Notes: a model not told the origin generated them from the sequence alone. Counted from the stretch's first letter, positions 38,478 to 45,262 are shown. The stretch: DNA of 64,000 bases from Sutterella wadsworthensis (GCF_003315195.1 NZ_QNRV01000004.1:97678-161677), one strand, 5' to 3'. A program made the numbers and translations.

Positions 38478-39218
38478 TTAAGCAATGACAACCTTCGTTG
38501 CGCCAAGATTCGCATTCGTCGACTTGTAGACGTCGTAGGACTCGGTATAGCCTGCCGGATTTTCGTAGTCGAAGGTCTTAAGCAGACTAAAACCACCTTC
38601 AAACCCACCAACCGTAAACGATGGCGTGCCAAGACGATGAGGAATGGCGTAGTAGATAAACTCACCTTCTCCAGCTGTGACATCGATCGTGCGGGCACGT
38701 GAGCCCGAAAGTACCTTCGTAAGGCCTGCGACGAATGCTTTATCAGCGCCATCAACGTCAACTGTGCCCACACCGTAGTAGCAGCCATTGAGAAAGCTGA
38801 TTGACGTGGTCTTAGTGGCTTTGGCGTCTCGATCGTCGGTGGCGGTCAAGGTGTAAGTCTTGTTCGCAGTGATCGTCAGCCCAGTAAGTACTTGCTTCGT
38901 AGAAGCAACATCAATTGCAGTGCCATCAAGTGTGAGGCTCTTTGCCGTCTTGTTGAAGCTGTAGCTCAGCGTCACGTCAGTGACTGTCGATCCCATTTCG
39001 ACGGTACCAACGTCATTAGTGAACGAATTAATCGCGATCGCTTTGTAGTTCAGATCGTCGAGCGCTTGCTGTACGGTCTTATCACCGTACGAAACCTTAT
39101 CGGCAGACGTTGCCTGACCGCCTGCTACGATTTCGGCGCGGACAGACTTAAACTCCGCACCAACCCGGGCAAAGCCCTCGTTTGTACGCGTGTCAATTGA
39201 CTTAACTTCATCAGCCAT
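38478..39218 (-). CDS. Putative second tail-fibre protein with Ig-like region
   Basis: 246 residues: a helical N-terminus (TRTNEGFARVGAEFKSVRAE), a beta-rich Ig-like segment (LTGLTITANKTYTLTATD) and a C-terminal domain with NGCYYGVG...IPHRLGTPSFTVGGFEGG. That C-terminal pattern occurs in phage tail proteins. The receptor-binding role is inferred from position and composition. Confidence 0.6.
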   Translation of the reverse strand: MADEVKSIDTRTNEGFARVGAEFKSVRAEIVAGGQATSADKVSYGDKTVQQALDDLNYKAIAINSFTNDVGTVEMGSTVTDVTLSYSFNKTAKSLTLDGTAIDVASTKQVLTGLTITANKTYTLTATDDRDAKATKTTSISFLNGCYYGVGTVDVDGADKAFVAGLTKVLSGSRARTIDVTAGEGEFIYYAIPHRLGTPSFTVGGFEGGFSLLKTFDYENPAGYTESYDVYKSTNANLGATKVVIA

Positions 39219-39669
39219 TGTTTATTTTCTCCATAAAGTTTGACTCGGATAGAGCAGCTTCAAAAGTCTGGACAAAGTCGTGAGGTTCACCGAAATGCGC
39301 CGCAAGCTTCGCACCAGACCACGTTGTGTCGAGACCATCCCTTTCATCATCAATCTGCACACCTACTGTGCCGACAACTTCACCGACGGTGAAAGTCGAC
39401 TCCGAGACGGCGGTAATGAGAAAAAGTTGCCCCGATGAGTTGACAACCTGATCGCCCGCTTGGGCTCCGACCGCAGGTTGTAGATTTGTGAGCGACGCTG
39501 TCTGCTCCGGGTCGAGGGAACTGCAGAAGCGACAAGAAAAACCCTGAGACCCTTTTTGGCCAGGGGGGCCTTGGAGGCCGGGAACACTTACACGAACGAT
39601 TCGACGACCAAAATTTGGCTGGCAGCACTCCCCGAGCGGTGGGATCATGCAGTTTCCGGATAAGGCCAT
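39211..39669 (-). CDS. Fibre-module protein with short collagen-like stretch
   Basis: 152 residues. It starts with a Cys-containing tip (NCMIPPLGECCQPNFGRRIV), then a short Gly-X-Y run (GLQGPPGQKGSQG) that could trimerise, then a compact beta region. It overlaps both neighbours, consistent with translational coupling. Confidence 0.6.
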   Translation of the reverse strand: MALSGNCMIPPLGECCQPNFGRRIVRVSVPGLQGPPGQKGSQGFSCRFCSSLDPEQTASLTNLQPAVGAQAGDQVVNSSGQLFLITAVSESTFTVGEVVGTVGVQIDDERDGLDTTWSGAKLAAHFGEPHDFVQTFEAALSESNFMEKINNG

Positions 39670-40004
39670 CTGGTCACCTCCTTCGAGACAATTAAGCGGC
39701 CGCAGAGCACTCGAGTCACCTCACCGCCAGACGTAACGAGCTCGAGGTCATAAACCCAAGCGCCTTCAGGAAGGGCTTCAGTTACGGCATGCGGCCAGTA
39801 CACTGTGAGAGATGATCCGCGGATAGTGATGCGCCCGTTCTCGGTTGTGAGCAAATCGACCACTCTCTCACTTGATGCAGATGGACGCACCTCCATGCGC
39901 GCTGTGCACCCAGTCAAATCGAGTTCTGAGTAGTCGTCCAAAAAACACAAAGGGCACCGACAGTCGGTGCCCTGATCGATGTGAAAATCGAGCTTCACAG
40001 TCAT
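39645..40004 (-). CDS. Small beta-sandwich phage protein (fibre/decoration type)
   Basis: 119 residues, beta-rich, opening LDFHIDQGTDCRCPL and containing DLTGCTARMEVRPS. Such proteins accompany fibre or decoration genes in phages. The specific function is unknown. Confidence 0.6.
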   Translation of the reverse strand: MTVKLDFHIDQGTDCRCPLCFLDDYSELDLTGCTARMEVRPSASSERVVDLLTTENGRITIRGSSLTVYWPHAVTEALPEGAWVYDLELVTSGGEVTRVLCGRLIVSKEVTRWPYPETA

Positions 40005-40282
40005 CTCTCCCCCCTCATACTTGGCGGAAGTTGACGTCGCTCAAGCTCGCTTTCGTAGCTGGTTCGGCAATGATCCTTGTCAAAAAAAAGTAGCCCGTCG
40101 ATCAGTCGGCGCGGCCACGCGATGCCCTTTTCCTTCTCAAAGCGAAAGCAATGAGAGCTCAAACTTTCATCGCTCCAAGGTCGCCACGGCTCATTTTTTG
40201 CAAATAGGAAGATCAAGCAATTGATCGTCTGATCCGCCGCTATCAAAAGCTGTTTACCGTTACGAATAAATGTTTTTGCCAT
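40001..40282 (-). CDS. Phage hypothetical protein
   Basis: 93 residues from ATG 40282, just past the stop of the HNH gene (TAG at 40284-40286). Aromatic and charged (EPWRPWSDESLSSHCFRFEK). No signal, no membrane span and no family I can name with confidence. It lies between the HNH gene and the fibre module. Confidence 0.6.
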   Translation of the reverse strand: MAKTFIRNGKQLLIAADQTINCLIFLFAKNEPWRPWSDESLSSHCFRFEKEKGIAWPRRLIDGLLFFDKDHCRTSYESELERRQLPPSMRGER

Positions 40283-40283
40283 G

Positions 40284-40889
40284 CTAAATTTTGACGCGTT
40301 TCCACGTATAACCCCCGTAAATTGATTTAATACATGCAACTGTTACGCCGAATTTTTCAGCAACTGCCTTTCTAGGCATGGTTCCGCGAAGCAGTTTGAT
40401 TTCACGAACTTTATCTTCTGTCAATTTTGCAGAGTTGTTTTTCTCCCCTTGATTCATGGTCGAATAACGCTCTCTTTCAGCATCGGTATAAACGCGGCTT
40501 CCCGATCTGCCTTTCTGCGAGCGGTCGTGATTGTTGTCCGCCCATGTCCCTAAAAACATGTGCTCGACATTCACGCACTTCCGGTTATCACACTTGTGAC
40601 AAATGCACATATTCTTAGGTACGTTCCCGTGCGCTCTAAACCACGCATAACGGTGCGCCTGAACAATCTTGCGCGGCTCCCCGTTGATTGATGCCCTAAG
40701 CACACCATAGCTCTGATTGTTTACATTTCCTTGCCACTCAATACAGCCAGAAGGTTGCGGCTTGCAACGTGCTAGAAACGAGCACTCGTCCGAGCAATAC
40801 TTTTGTTTGACCGAGACGCAATGAAAGGTTTTTCCACAGTGGGCGCATTTTGCCGTCCATCCTGAGCCGAGACCTGAAGTGTTTTTCAT
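40284..40889 (-). CDS. HNH homing-type endonuclease
   Basis: 201 residues: an N-terminal zinc-ribbon-like Cys cluster (CAHCGKTFHC..CSDEC), the HNH core (VQAHRYAWFRAHG, CICHKCDNRKCVNVEHMFLGT) and a C-terminal helix-turn-helix (MPRKAVAEKFGVTVACIKSI). This is the plan of free-standing phage homing endonucleases, which cut intron-less or endonuclease-less alleles. It interrupts the fibre region. Its ribosome site is buried in a hairpin. Confidence 0.85.
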   Translation of the reverse strand: MKNTSGLGSGWTAKCAHCGKTFHCVSVKQKYCSDECSFLARCKPQPSGCIEWQGNVNNQSYGVLRASINGEPRKIVQAHRYAWFRAHGNVPKNMCICHKCDNRKCVNVEHMFLGTWADNNHDRSQKGRSGSRVYTDAERERYSTMNQGEKNNSAKLTEDKVREIKLLRGTMPRKAVAEKFGVTVACIKSIYGGYTWKRVKI

Positions 40890-40919
40890 ATCAACTCCTA
40901 GTTTGTTTTACGAGTTGAT
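40890..40919 (-). promoter_or_regulatory. Hairpin masking the HNH endonuclease ribosome site
   Basis: A perfect 8-bp inverted repeat (ATCAACTC / GAGTTGAT, 14-nt loop) ends one base before the HNH ATG. The Shine-Dalgarno GGAG lies in the 3' arm, so folding of a long transcript would block translation. Similar RBS-sequestering hairpins are known for T4 homing endonuclease genes. Confidence 0.7.
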
Positions 40920-41010
40920 GTTATATCGGCCTAGCCGTCCGCGTATCCGCACAAAAGCGCGTTCAGCACCTGATCCAACGCAATCAAAACCTGCTTCCAA
41001 TAAGCCCAAC

Positions 41011-41772
41011 TCATGCCGAAGCCGACTCGCTAAAGTCGACGGGATGAAACGCGATTTCAATCACGTCAAGCTCGTCTTTAGTTTTTGCAGATTCGATAGC
41101 GTCGCGCAGCTTCCACTTCTCCTGATAAGCAGCGTTACCGGCCGCAATGATTTCGAGCTGAAGCGTCTTGAGATCTGAGAGCGTTACTTTGTGAGCTTCA
41201 TTGTTGGCATCCATAAAGAGCAGACCAGTCTCGGCGAACGTAGTACTGGCTTCTGCCGCTACGATGAGACCCGTAACGTCTTGCATCGCTCTGCTATCGC
41301 TGTCAACTTCAAAGCCGAGTGAACTTACAAGCGTTGCACCATCGGTATACCAAGTTGTAAATATCGAATCGAGTTGAGCTGTTTTTTCAGCTTTGACATC
41401 TTCGAACGTCTTTTTGGGAATTTTCTCGACCCGCCAAGAAAGGTTGTCACCTCTCACAACGTGGTACTCACTCGATCCTTCGGTCAGTTTCTGGAAAAGT
41501 TCGCGCAACTCACTGCAGTGAGCCGTCTGCGATTCATGCGAGATAACACCACAAGCGACGCATTCTGCAGCTGTTGTTGGCTTCGGTTCTGCCTCAAAAC
41601 CGTCACGCGGCGCGTTTAACTTGTAAAAGAAATGTTCCGTGTCTTCGGGCACGGCAGCTTCTGCAACATTGACTGGGAGGCTGATCCCGTCTCCCATCTG
41701 CACCGAGCAGACGCCTGCAAAATAGCCGTCCTCGTCGACAAAAGGGAGGTCTTTGAACTGATTGGATGGCAT
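41011..41772 (-). CDS. DUF4376-type tail-fibre assembly/accessory protein
   Basis: 253 residues from ATG 41772, with a strong AGGAGG upstream. The C-terminal half has the DUF4376 pattern of phage fibre accessory proteins (VKAEKTAQLDSIFTTWYT, LGFEVDSDSRAMQDVTGL, LQLEIIAAGNAAYQEKWKL). It may be the chaperone or assembly factor for the adjacent variable fibre. Its start codon is 2 bp from the divergent recombinase start. Confidence 0.7.
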   Translation of the reverse strand: MPSNQFKDLPFVDEDGYFAGVCSVQMGDGISLPVNVAEAAVPEDTEHFFYKLNAPRDGFEAEPKPTTAAECVACGVISHESQTAHCSELRELFQKLTEGSSEYHVVRGDNLSWRVEKIPKKTFEDVKAEKTAQLDSIFTTWYTDGATLVSSLGFEVDSDSRAMQDVTGLIVAAEASTTFAETGLLFMDANNEAHKVTLSDLKTLQLEIIAAGNAAYQEKWKLRDAIESAKTKDELDVIEIAFHPVDFSESASA

Positions 41773-41774
41773 GA

Positions 41775-42944
41775 ATGCGCTCCTCCTTATCTTCAAAAAA
41801 AATTGCGGCCTTAAAGCCGCGTGAAAAACGATTCGCAGTGGCTGACGGCCACGGTTTGTGTTTGCGTGTCTATCCTTCTGGCGTTAAAAGTTGGTACCTG
41901 CGCATCTCATATTCAGGCCGCGTGACAGACATCGCACTCGGTCGATGGCCAGAAATCAGCTTGATGCAAGCTCGACAGGAAGCTCGCAGGCGACGAAAAA
42001 CACTTGGTCTTGAACCACCGAGAGGCTATGTCTTAAATGATGCCTTCAAACTTTGGTGTGGTCTAAAGAAAGGCCGCATCGTGAGTTACGCCGACGAACG
42101 TCGACGATTGGAGCGCTATCTCATCAAACCCCTCGGAAGACGCCAGATTGACGAAATCTCTGCACCACTCGTCATTACAACCGTTAAGCACATCGAGGCA
42201 GAGGGGCATCAAGCAACACTGAAGCGCGTTCTCATGCGAACACGTGAAATACTTGACCTCGCCGTGTGTGCGGGCTACATCCATCACAATCCTTGCGAGC
42301 GTTTGAGCCGTGTCTTTGCAGCTCCCGTTGTTACGCCCATGCCGGCACCGGAGTGGCATGAACTACCAAACATCATGCAGGTGATGAAATCCGCTCCCGT
42401 ACGTATGCGAATTCTTTTCCTTTTCTCGACCTGCTCAATGCTGCGTCCTGGGGAAAACGCAAAGCTCAAGCGTTCATGGATTGATGGCGACATCCTCACG
42501 ATCCCCGCCAAAGAGATGAAAATGGGGCGTATGCACCGTGTTCCGCTCACTGTCTTCATGAAGCAACTCCTTGAAGCTGAGCTACGCCTTTCTCCCCATC
42601 CCAGAGGAGATGTCATCTTCGCTGCCAAACAAGCAGGCAAACATATCAGCACTCAAACGCTTGCTAAGTATCTGCATTCAACGCAACTCTCCGGGAAGCT
42701 CGTGGCCCACGGTCTACGTTCGATGGCACGATCGTGGATGGCAGATCAAGAGATTTCTTTTGAAGTCGCTGAAGCATGCCTTTCACATGTTGCTGGCTCT
42801 TCTGTATCGCGGGCCTACCAAAGAAGCGACTTTCTCACAGCACGCGTTCTAGTTATGACGCGCTGGAGTACCTTCATCAAGCGCTGTGCCCGAGAAGCCG
42901 ATATGCTCGATGGAATCCTTGAAACCGAGCGGGACAAGATCTGA
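41775..42944 (+). CDS. Tyrosine recombinase, candidate shufflon invertase (Rci-like)
   Basis: 389 residues. An N-terminal arm-binding DUF4102-like domain (FAVADGHGLCLRVYPSGVKSW) leads to a core-binding helix region and a catalytic domain with Arg in MLRPGENAKL, Lys in MGRMHRVPLT, H-x-x-R in AHGLRSMAR, His in CLSHVAG and Tyr in SRAYQRSDF. It reads towards six inverted fibre sites starting 81 bp downstream. Size and placement match Rci of plasmid shufflons. It could instead, or in addition, be the phage integrase, but it lies 6.5 kb inside the prophage edge. Confidence 0.9.
   Translation: MRSSLSSKKIAALKPREKRFAVADGHGLCLRVYPSGVKSWYLRISYSGRVTDIALGRWPEISLMQARQEARRRRKTLGLEPPRGYVLNDAFKLWCGLKKGRIVSYADERRRLERYLIKPLGRRQIDEISAPLVITTVKHIEAEGHQATLKRVLMRTREILDLAVCAGYIHHNPCERLSRVFAAPVVTPMPAPEWHELPNIMQVMKSAPVRMRILFLFSTCSMLRPGENAKLKRSWIDGDILTIPAKEMKMGRMHRVPLTVFMKQLLEAELRLSPHPRGDVIFAAKQAGKHISTQTLAKYLHSTQLSGKLVAHGLRSMARSWMADQEISFEVAEACLSHVAGSSVSRAYQRSDFLTARVLVMTRWSTFIKRCAREADMLDGILETERDKI
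41795..41820 (-). terminator. Minus-strand terminator inside the recombinase 5' end
   Basis: A stem GCGGC / GCCGC with a 6-nt loop, followed on the minus strand by AA and eight T. It would end leftward transcripts from the fibre gene (antisense to the recombinase) just before the ribosome site of the DUF4376 gene. Confidence 0.75.
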
Positions 42945-42969
42945 TCTAATCACCCAATATGACATGTGC

Positions 42970-43007
42970 CTAGCCCTGCGTTTAGAAGCTACAGACCGCA
43001 GGGCTAG
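42970..43007. other. Perfect hairpin between recombinase gene and shufflon
   Basis: 11-bp arms CTAGCCCTGCG / CGCAGGGCTAG with a 16-nt loop, 25 bp after the recombinase stop and 17 bp before the first recombination site. It may terminate recombinase transcription or be a protein-binding accessory site; only a short T-run (CTTTT) follows. Confidence 0.6.
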
Positions 43008-43024
43008 AAACGTGCTTTTGATGA

Positions 43025-43034
43025 CCGAATATCA
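43025..43034 (+). repeat. Shufflon site A
   Basis: Core CCGAATATCA preceded by GATGA and followed by CAGG. It is the outermost site, next to the recombinase gene, in plus orientation. Confidence 0.85.
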
Positions 43035-43240
43035 CAGGCCACATCAATATGGCTTACGCGTGGGGAGGCCTTGCTGAATCCGGAGCTTTGTACAAAAGCG
43101 AAACCACAAGAGGTCCTGGGGGTGGTGCAGACAACGGCACCAACTTGTACATAAATGCGTCTAAATCATCTTCGATTTACGGCTCAGCTTCAACGGTTCA
43201 GCCGCCGAGCATGGCGTTACTTGCGTGCATTAAGACTTGA
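43025..43240 (+). CDS. Silent fibre C-terminal cassette 1
   Basis: 71 codons open from site A without a start codon: PNITGHINMAYAWGGLAE at the N-side and SIYGSASTVQPPSMALLACI at the end. It would complete the fibre gene after inversion. The product is the receptor-facing tip of the tail-collar fibre, inferred from homology with the expressed end. Its stop overlaps that of cassette 2 in the opposite direction. Confidence 0.8.
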   Translation, partial: PNITGHINMAYAWGGLAESGALYKSETTRGPGGGADNGTNLYINASKSSSIYGSASTVQPPSMALLACIKT

Positions 43241-43442
43241 TGCAAGGGAGTAGTGCGAGGCTTGGAGGCTGTACTGTAGAGCTGTTGCCATAAATGGACG
43301 AAAAGCTCGCAGCTTCGCTGGTGGCAGAGCTTTGAGTGGTGCGATTTGCGTACGTCCCCGCTGCCAGTTTTAAGTCTGACGAGCCATCAGCGTTGTAATA
43401 GCCGGTACCTAGGGCAAAATTGTGACGGTGACTGATATTCGG
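43230..43442 (-). CDS. Silent fibre C-terminal cassette 2
   Basis: 70 codons open from site B, minus strand: PNISHRHNFALGTGYYNADG, ending SIYGNSSTVQPPSLALLPCI. It shares the terminal motif with the other cassettes while the middle is unrelated. No start codon of its own. Confidence 0.8.
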   Translation of the reverse strand, partial: PNISHRHNFALGTGYYNADGSSDLKLAAGTYANRTTQSSATSEAASFSSIYGNSSTVQPPSLALLPCIKS

Positions 43443-43458
43443 ACAGACCGAATATCAG
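43432..43458. repeat. Shufflon sites B and C (head-to-head pair)
   Basis: CTGATATTCGG (minus site, 43432-43442), spacer ACAGA, CCGAATATCAG (plus site, 43448-43458): a perfect inverted repeat of 11 bp around 5 bp. Confidence 0.88.
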
Positions 43459-43669
43459 TGGATCTCCCGGGGATCTTGTTGGCTATACAAACGCTACGGC
43501 TTCAGGAGCCTTTTCACTCTCTAAAAACGCCAATGCAGAACTCTCCTCGGGCTATGGTGTAACTACAGCCTCTCTGACTTTTTCAGCTCGTTCTTCTTCG
43601 TCAGCTTATGGAGGATCGTCAGGTGTTCAGCCGCCATCAATAAGCCTTCTGCCTTGCATCAAAACTTGA
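43448..43669 (+). CDS. Silent fibre C-terminal cassette 3
   Basis: 73 codons from site C: PNISGSPGDLVGYTNATASG, ending AYGGSSGVQPPSISLLPCIK. The variable middle is Ser/Ala/Thr-rich, suggesting a beta-structured tip. It overlaps cassette 4 by 11 bp at the stop codons. Confidence 0.8.
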   Translation, partial: PNISGSPGDLVGYTNATASGAFSLSKNANAELSSGYGVTTASLTFSARSSSSAYGGSSGVQPPSISLLPCIKT

Positions 43670-43928
43670 TGCAAGGGAGTAGTGCGAGGCTTGGGGGCTG
43701 TACGGAAGAACCTCCATAGATCGAGTTTGATCTTGATGCAGATATGTTTACCACACCATTGTTGCTACTTAAATCGCCGCCAGATGAGCCAATACATGCA
43801 AAGTACGTTCCGGCTGAAACATAGAGAGCACCAGAATTGGACACTCTTGAGCTACTTACAGAGCTGTATCCCGCTCCCTCTTTGCCAATGCCGTTGACCT
43901 CCCAAGACGTCGATCCACTGATATTCGG
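43659..43928 (-). CDS. Silent fibre C-terminal cassette 4
   Basis: 89 codons from site D, minus strand, the longest cassette: PNISGSTSWEVNGIGKEGAG, then GTYFACIGSSGGDLSSNN, ending SIYGGSSVQPPSLALLPCIK. It is silent because no fibre N-terminus precedes it. Confidence 0.8.
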   Translation of the reverse strand, partial: PNISGSTSWEVNGIGKEGAGYSSVSSSRVSNSGALYVSAGTYFACIGSSGGDLSSNNGVVNISASRSNSIYGGSSVQPPSLALLPCIKF

Positions 43929-43943
43929 ACAGACCGAATATCA
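43918..43943. repeat. Shufflon sites D and E (head-to-head pair)
   Basis: CTGATATTCGG (43918-43928), the same ACAGA spacer as in B/C, CCGAATATCA (43934-43943). Flanks extend the symmetry to CCACTGATATTCGG and CCGAATATCACTGG with one difference. Confidence 0.88.
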
Positions 43944-44143
43944 CTGGCTATCACGACGGAACTCCATGGGTTAGTCATGTATCGGGGGCATATGCGATTA
44001 GCGGAAAGTCAACAATTCCAAACGGCAACAGCTCGGGTAATGTCGCCGTCAACTTTGATGCTTCAAATGTCTCATCGATCTACGGATCAGCGTCTACAGT
44101 CCAACCGCCAAGCATCGCTCTTCTTCCTTGTATCAAGCTTTAA
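43934..44143 (+). CDS. Silent fibre C-terminal cassette 5
   Basis: 69 codons from site E: PNITGYHDGTPWVSHVSGAY, ending SIYGSASTVQPPSIALLPCI. It shares a segment with the currently expressed C-terminus; a single inversion of 43934-44351 would exchange the two. Confidence 0.8.
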   Translation, partial: PNITGYHDGTPWVSHVSGAYAISGKSTIPNGNSSGNVAVNFDASNVSSIYGSASTVQPPSIALLPCIKL

Positions 44144-44645
44144 TGCAAGGCAGAAGCGCGATTGCCGGAGGCTGAACTGTTGAAGAAGACCCGTAAGTTG
44201 ATGAAGCTCTGGAAGCGTTATATCGAAGCCAGTAAACCATACTACCGGTAGCTCCTGTGCGGCTGTTATCTGCAAGATCTCCTCTGTAGATAAAGCCTCC
44301 GTCACCATCTTGATAGTAGATAAGCGCACCACCATTTCCACTGATATTCGGTAACCCAGCGCTTTTAAACGTTCCGGCTGACCCAATTGAGGTTGTACCC
44401 TCGACGAAACGATTCGCTAAATTTGGCAAGTTAAAAGTTGTACTTCCATCACCACTGCCATGTTTTGTACCAATAACTGCGAAAAGCGCTGCGTATGTCG
44501 ATCGACTCACAGCTGCACCGTTGCAGAGAAGCCAGCCATCAGGAACTGAATAGAAGTGTCCAAGCATTCCTGTTGGCATGCTCAACGGCTTTAGCTTAGG
44601 GAGTAGATCATTCAATGCCTGAGAAATTTGAGTAAGAGTTGCCAT
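44133..44645 (-). CDS. Tail-collar fibre protein with switchable C-terminus (expressed form)
   Basis: 170 residues. The constant part has a phage tail-collar domain (MPTGMLGHFYSVPDGWLLCN, YAALFAVIGTKHGSGDGSTT, FNLPNLANRFVEG). Codons 99-102 (PNIS) are the recombination core at 44341-44351. The variable part ends SSTYGSSSTVQPPAIALLPC-IKA. It probably forms the receptor-binding tip of the tail fibre. It lies at the end of the baseplate-fibre operon, 17 bp after the preceding gene. Confidence 0.88.
   Translation of the reverse strand: MATLTQISQALNDLLPKLKPLSMPTGMLGHFYSVPDGWLLCNGAAVSRSTYAALFAVIGTKHGSGDGSTTFNLPNLANRFVEGTTSIGSAGTFKSAGLPNISGNGGALIYYQDGDGGFIYRGDLADNSRTGATGSMVYWLRYNASRASSTYGSSSTVQPPAIALLPCIKA
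44341..44351 (-). repeat. Shufflon site F (expression site)
   Basis: On the minus strand CCGAATATCAG preceded by GGTTA and followed by TGG. It is inside the expressed fibre gene; the upstream flank differs from the silent sites, as expected for the fixed side. Confidence 0.88.
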
Positions 44646-44662
44646 GCCAACCTCTTCAGATG

Positions 44663-45262
44663 TCAGATGTTCACAGTTTCACCACCCAGCTTGGCAACAG
44701 CCTGGGTCAACTGAGTGACAATTATTTTTAAAGATTCAACTTCTTGTGCAGTTGTGCCGCCAATCGGTCGTCCGCCTGGCGTAGCGCCATCACCCGCATA
44801 AAGTGTCCATGTTTCTGTATTCAGTACAACTTCTCGATCTGCAGGAGTTATTTGAGCTAGTTCAGCAGTCGTGTAGCCTTTAATTTGGATAGCTACACCG
44901 CCTACCTGAAAATCGAGAGGTGTTGCGAGTTTCTTTGCTGTCACTGCTCGCTCAGCAAGATGCAGCTCTTTCACTGATCCTGCCTTGAGCGCAGCACCAT
45001 CAAGAGCCCCATCTTTAGTCCATTTGAAAGACTGTAACGCCTCAAGAAACTGTGTGATGCTCGGCGGCTCGACTTGCGTCATGCCGCATGCATCAATCAC
45101 CGAGATGCGCATCTGATCTATCAAATAGAACCACGCAGCCCCTGGTTTGGTTGCGGGAGTCCCGGTTTTTGGATTGCCGGACGTTGGATAACCCTTTGAA
45201 CTCAAAGTGCTTAGCGACGGCGGCGAATCGATCGCGGACGCCTGCCAATAACCTGCTGTCAT
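44663..45262 (-). CDS. Fibre/baseplate adaptor protein
   Basis: 199 residues: an N-terminal Pro/Ser/Gly-rich part, a middle with GALDGAALKAGSVKELHLAERAVTAKKLA (repeat style seen in phage fibre shafts) and a C-terminal coiled coil (ESLKIIVTQLTQAVAKLGGE). It follows the gpI-like gene with a 4-bp overlap. It probably connects the variable fibre to the baseplate. Confidence 0.65.
   Translation of the reverse strand: MTAGYWQASAIDSPPSLSTLSSKGYPTSGNPKTGTPATKPGAAWFYLIDQMRISVIDACGMTQVEPPSITQFLEALQSFKWTKDGALDGAALKAGSVKELHLAERAVTAKKLATPLDFQVGGVAIQIKGYTTAELAQITPADREVVLNTETWTLYAGDGATPGGRPIGGTTAQEVESLKIIVTQLTQAVAKLGGETVNI

Larger units (their letters stand above)
43025..44351. other. Three-segment tail-fibre shufflon
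   Basis: Six copies of the core CCGAATATCA alternate in orientation (+,-,+,-,+,-), bounding segments of 418, 481 and 418 bp. Adjacent segments are separated by the 5-bp spacer ACAGA at both internal junctions. Every segment has two open reading frames running inward from its two ends and meeting tail to tail. Only the rightmost minus-strand frame is joined to a promoter-proximal fibre N-terminus. Inversion of any segment or block between opposite sites would replace the C-terminus in frame. Confidence 0.92.

Noticed and set aside
41775..42944. The recombinase gene as marker of a prophage end
   Set aside because: Phage tail and lysis genes continue on both sides, and the tRNA-type border is 6.5 kb further left.
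42970..43007. Confident terminator call for the 11-bp hairpin after the recombinase
   Set aside because: The stem is perfect but only a short interrupted T-run follows, so termination is not assured; listed as a structure only.
43025..44143. Cassettes as decayed fibre pseudogenes
   Set aside because: All five are open, in phase with the site, and share the same terminal motif; decay would not keep six frames intact.
43025..44351. Diversity-generating retroelement as explanation for the variable fibre ends
   Set aside because: No reverse transcriptase and no template/variable repeat with adenine-biased differences; the alternating inverted sites and a recombinase explain the data.
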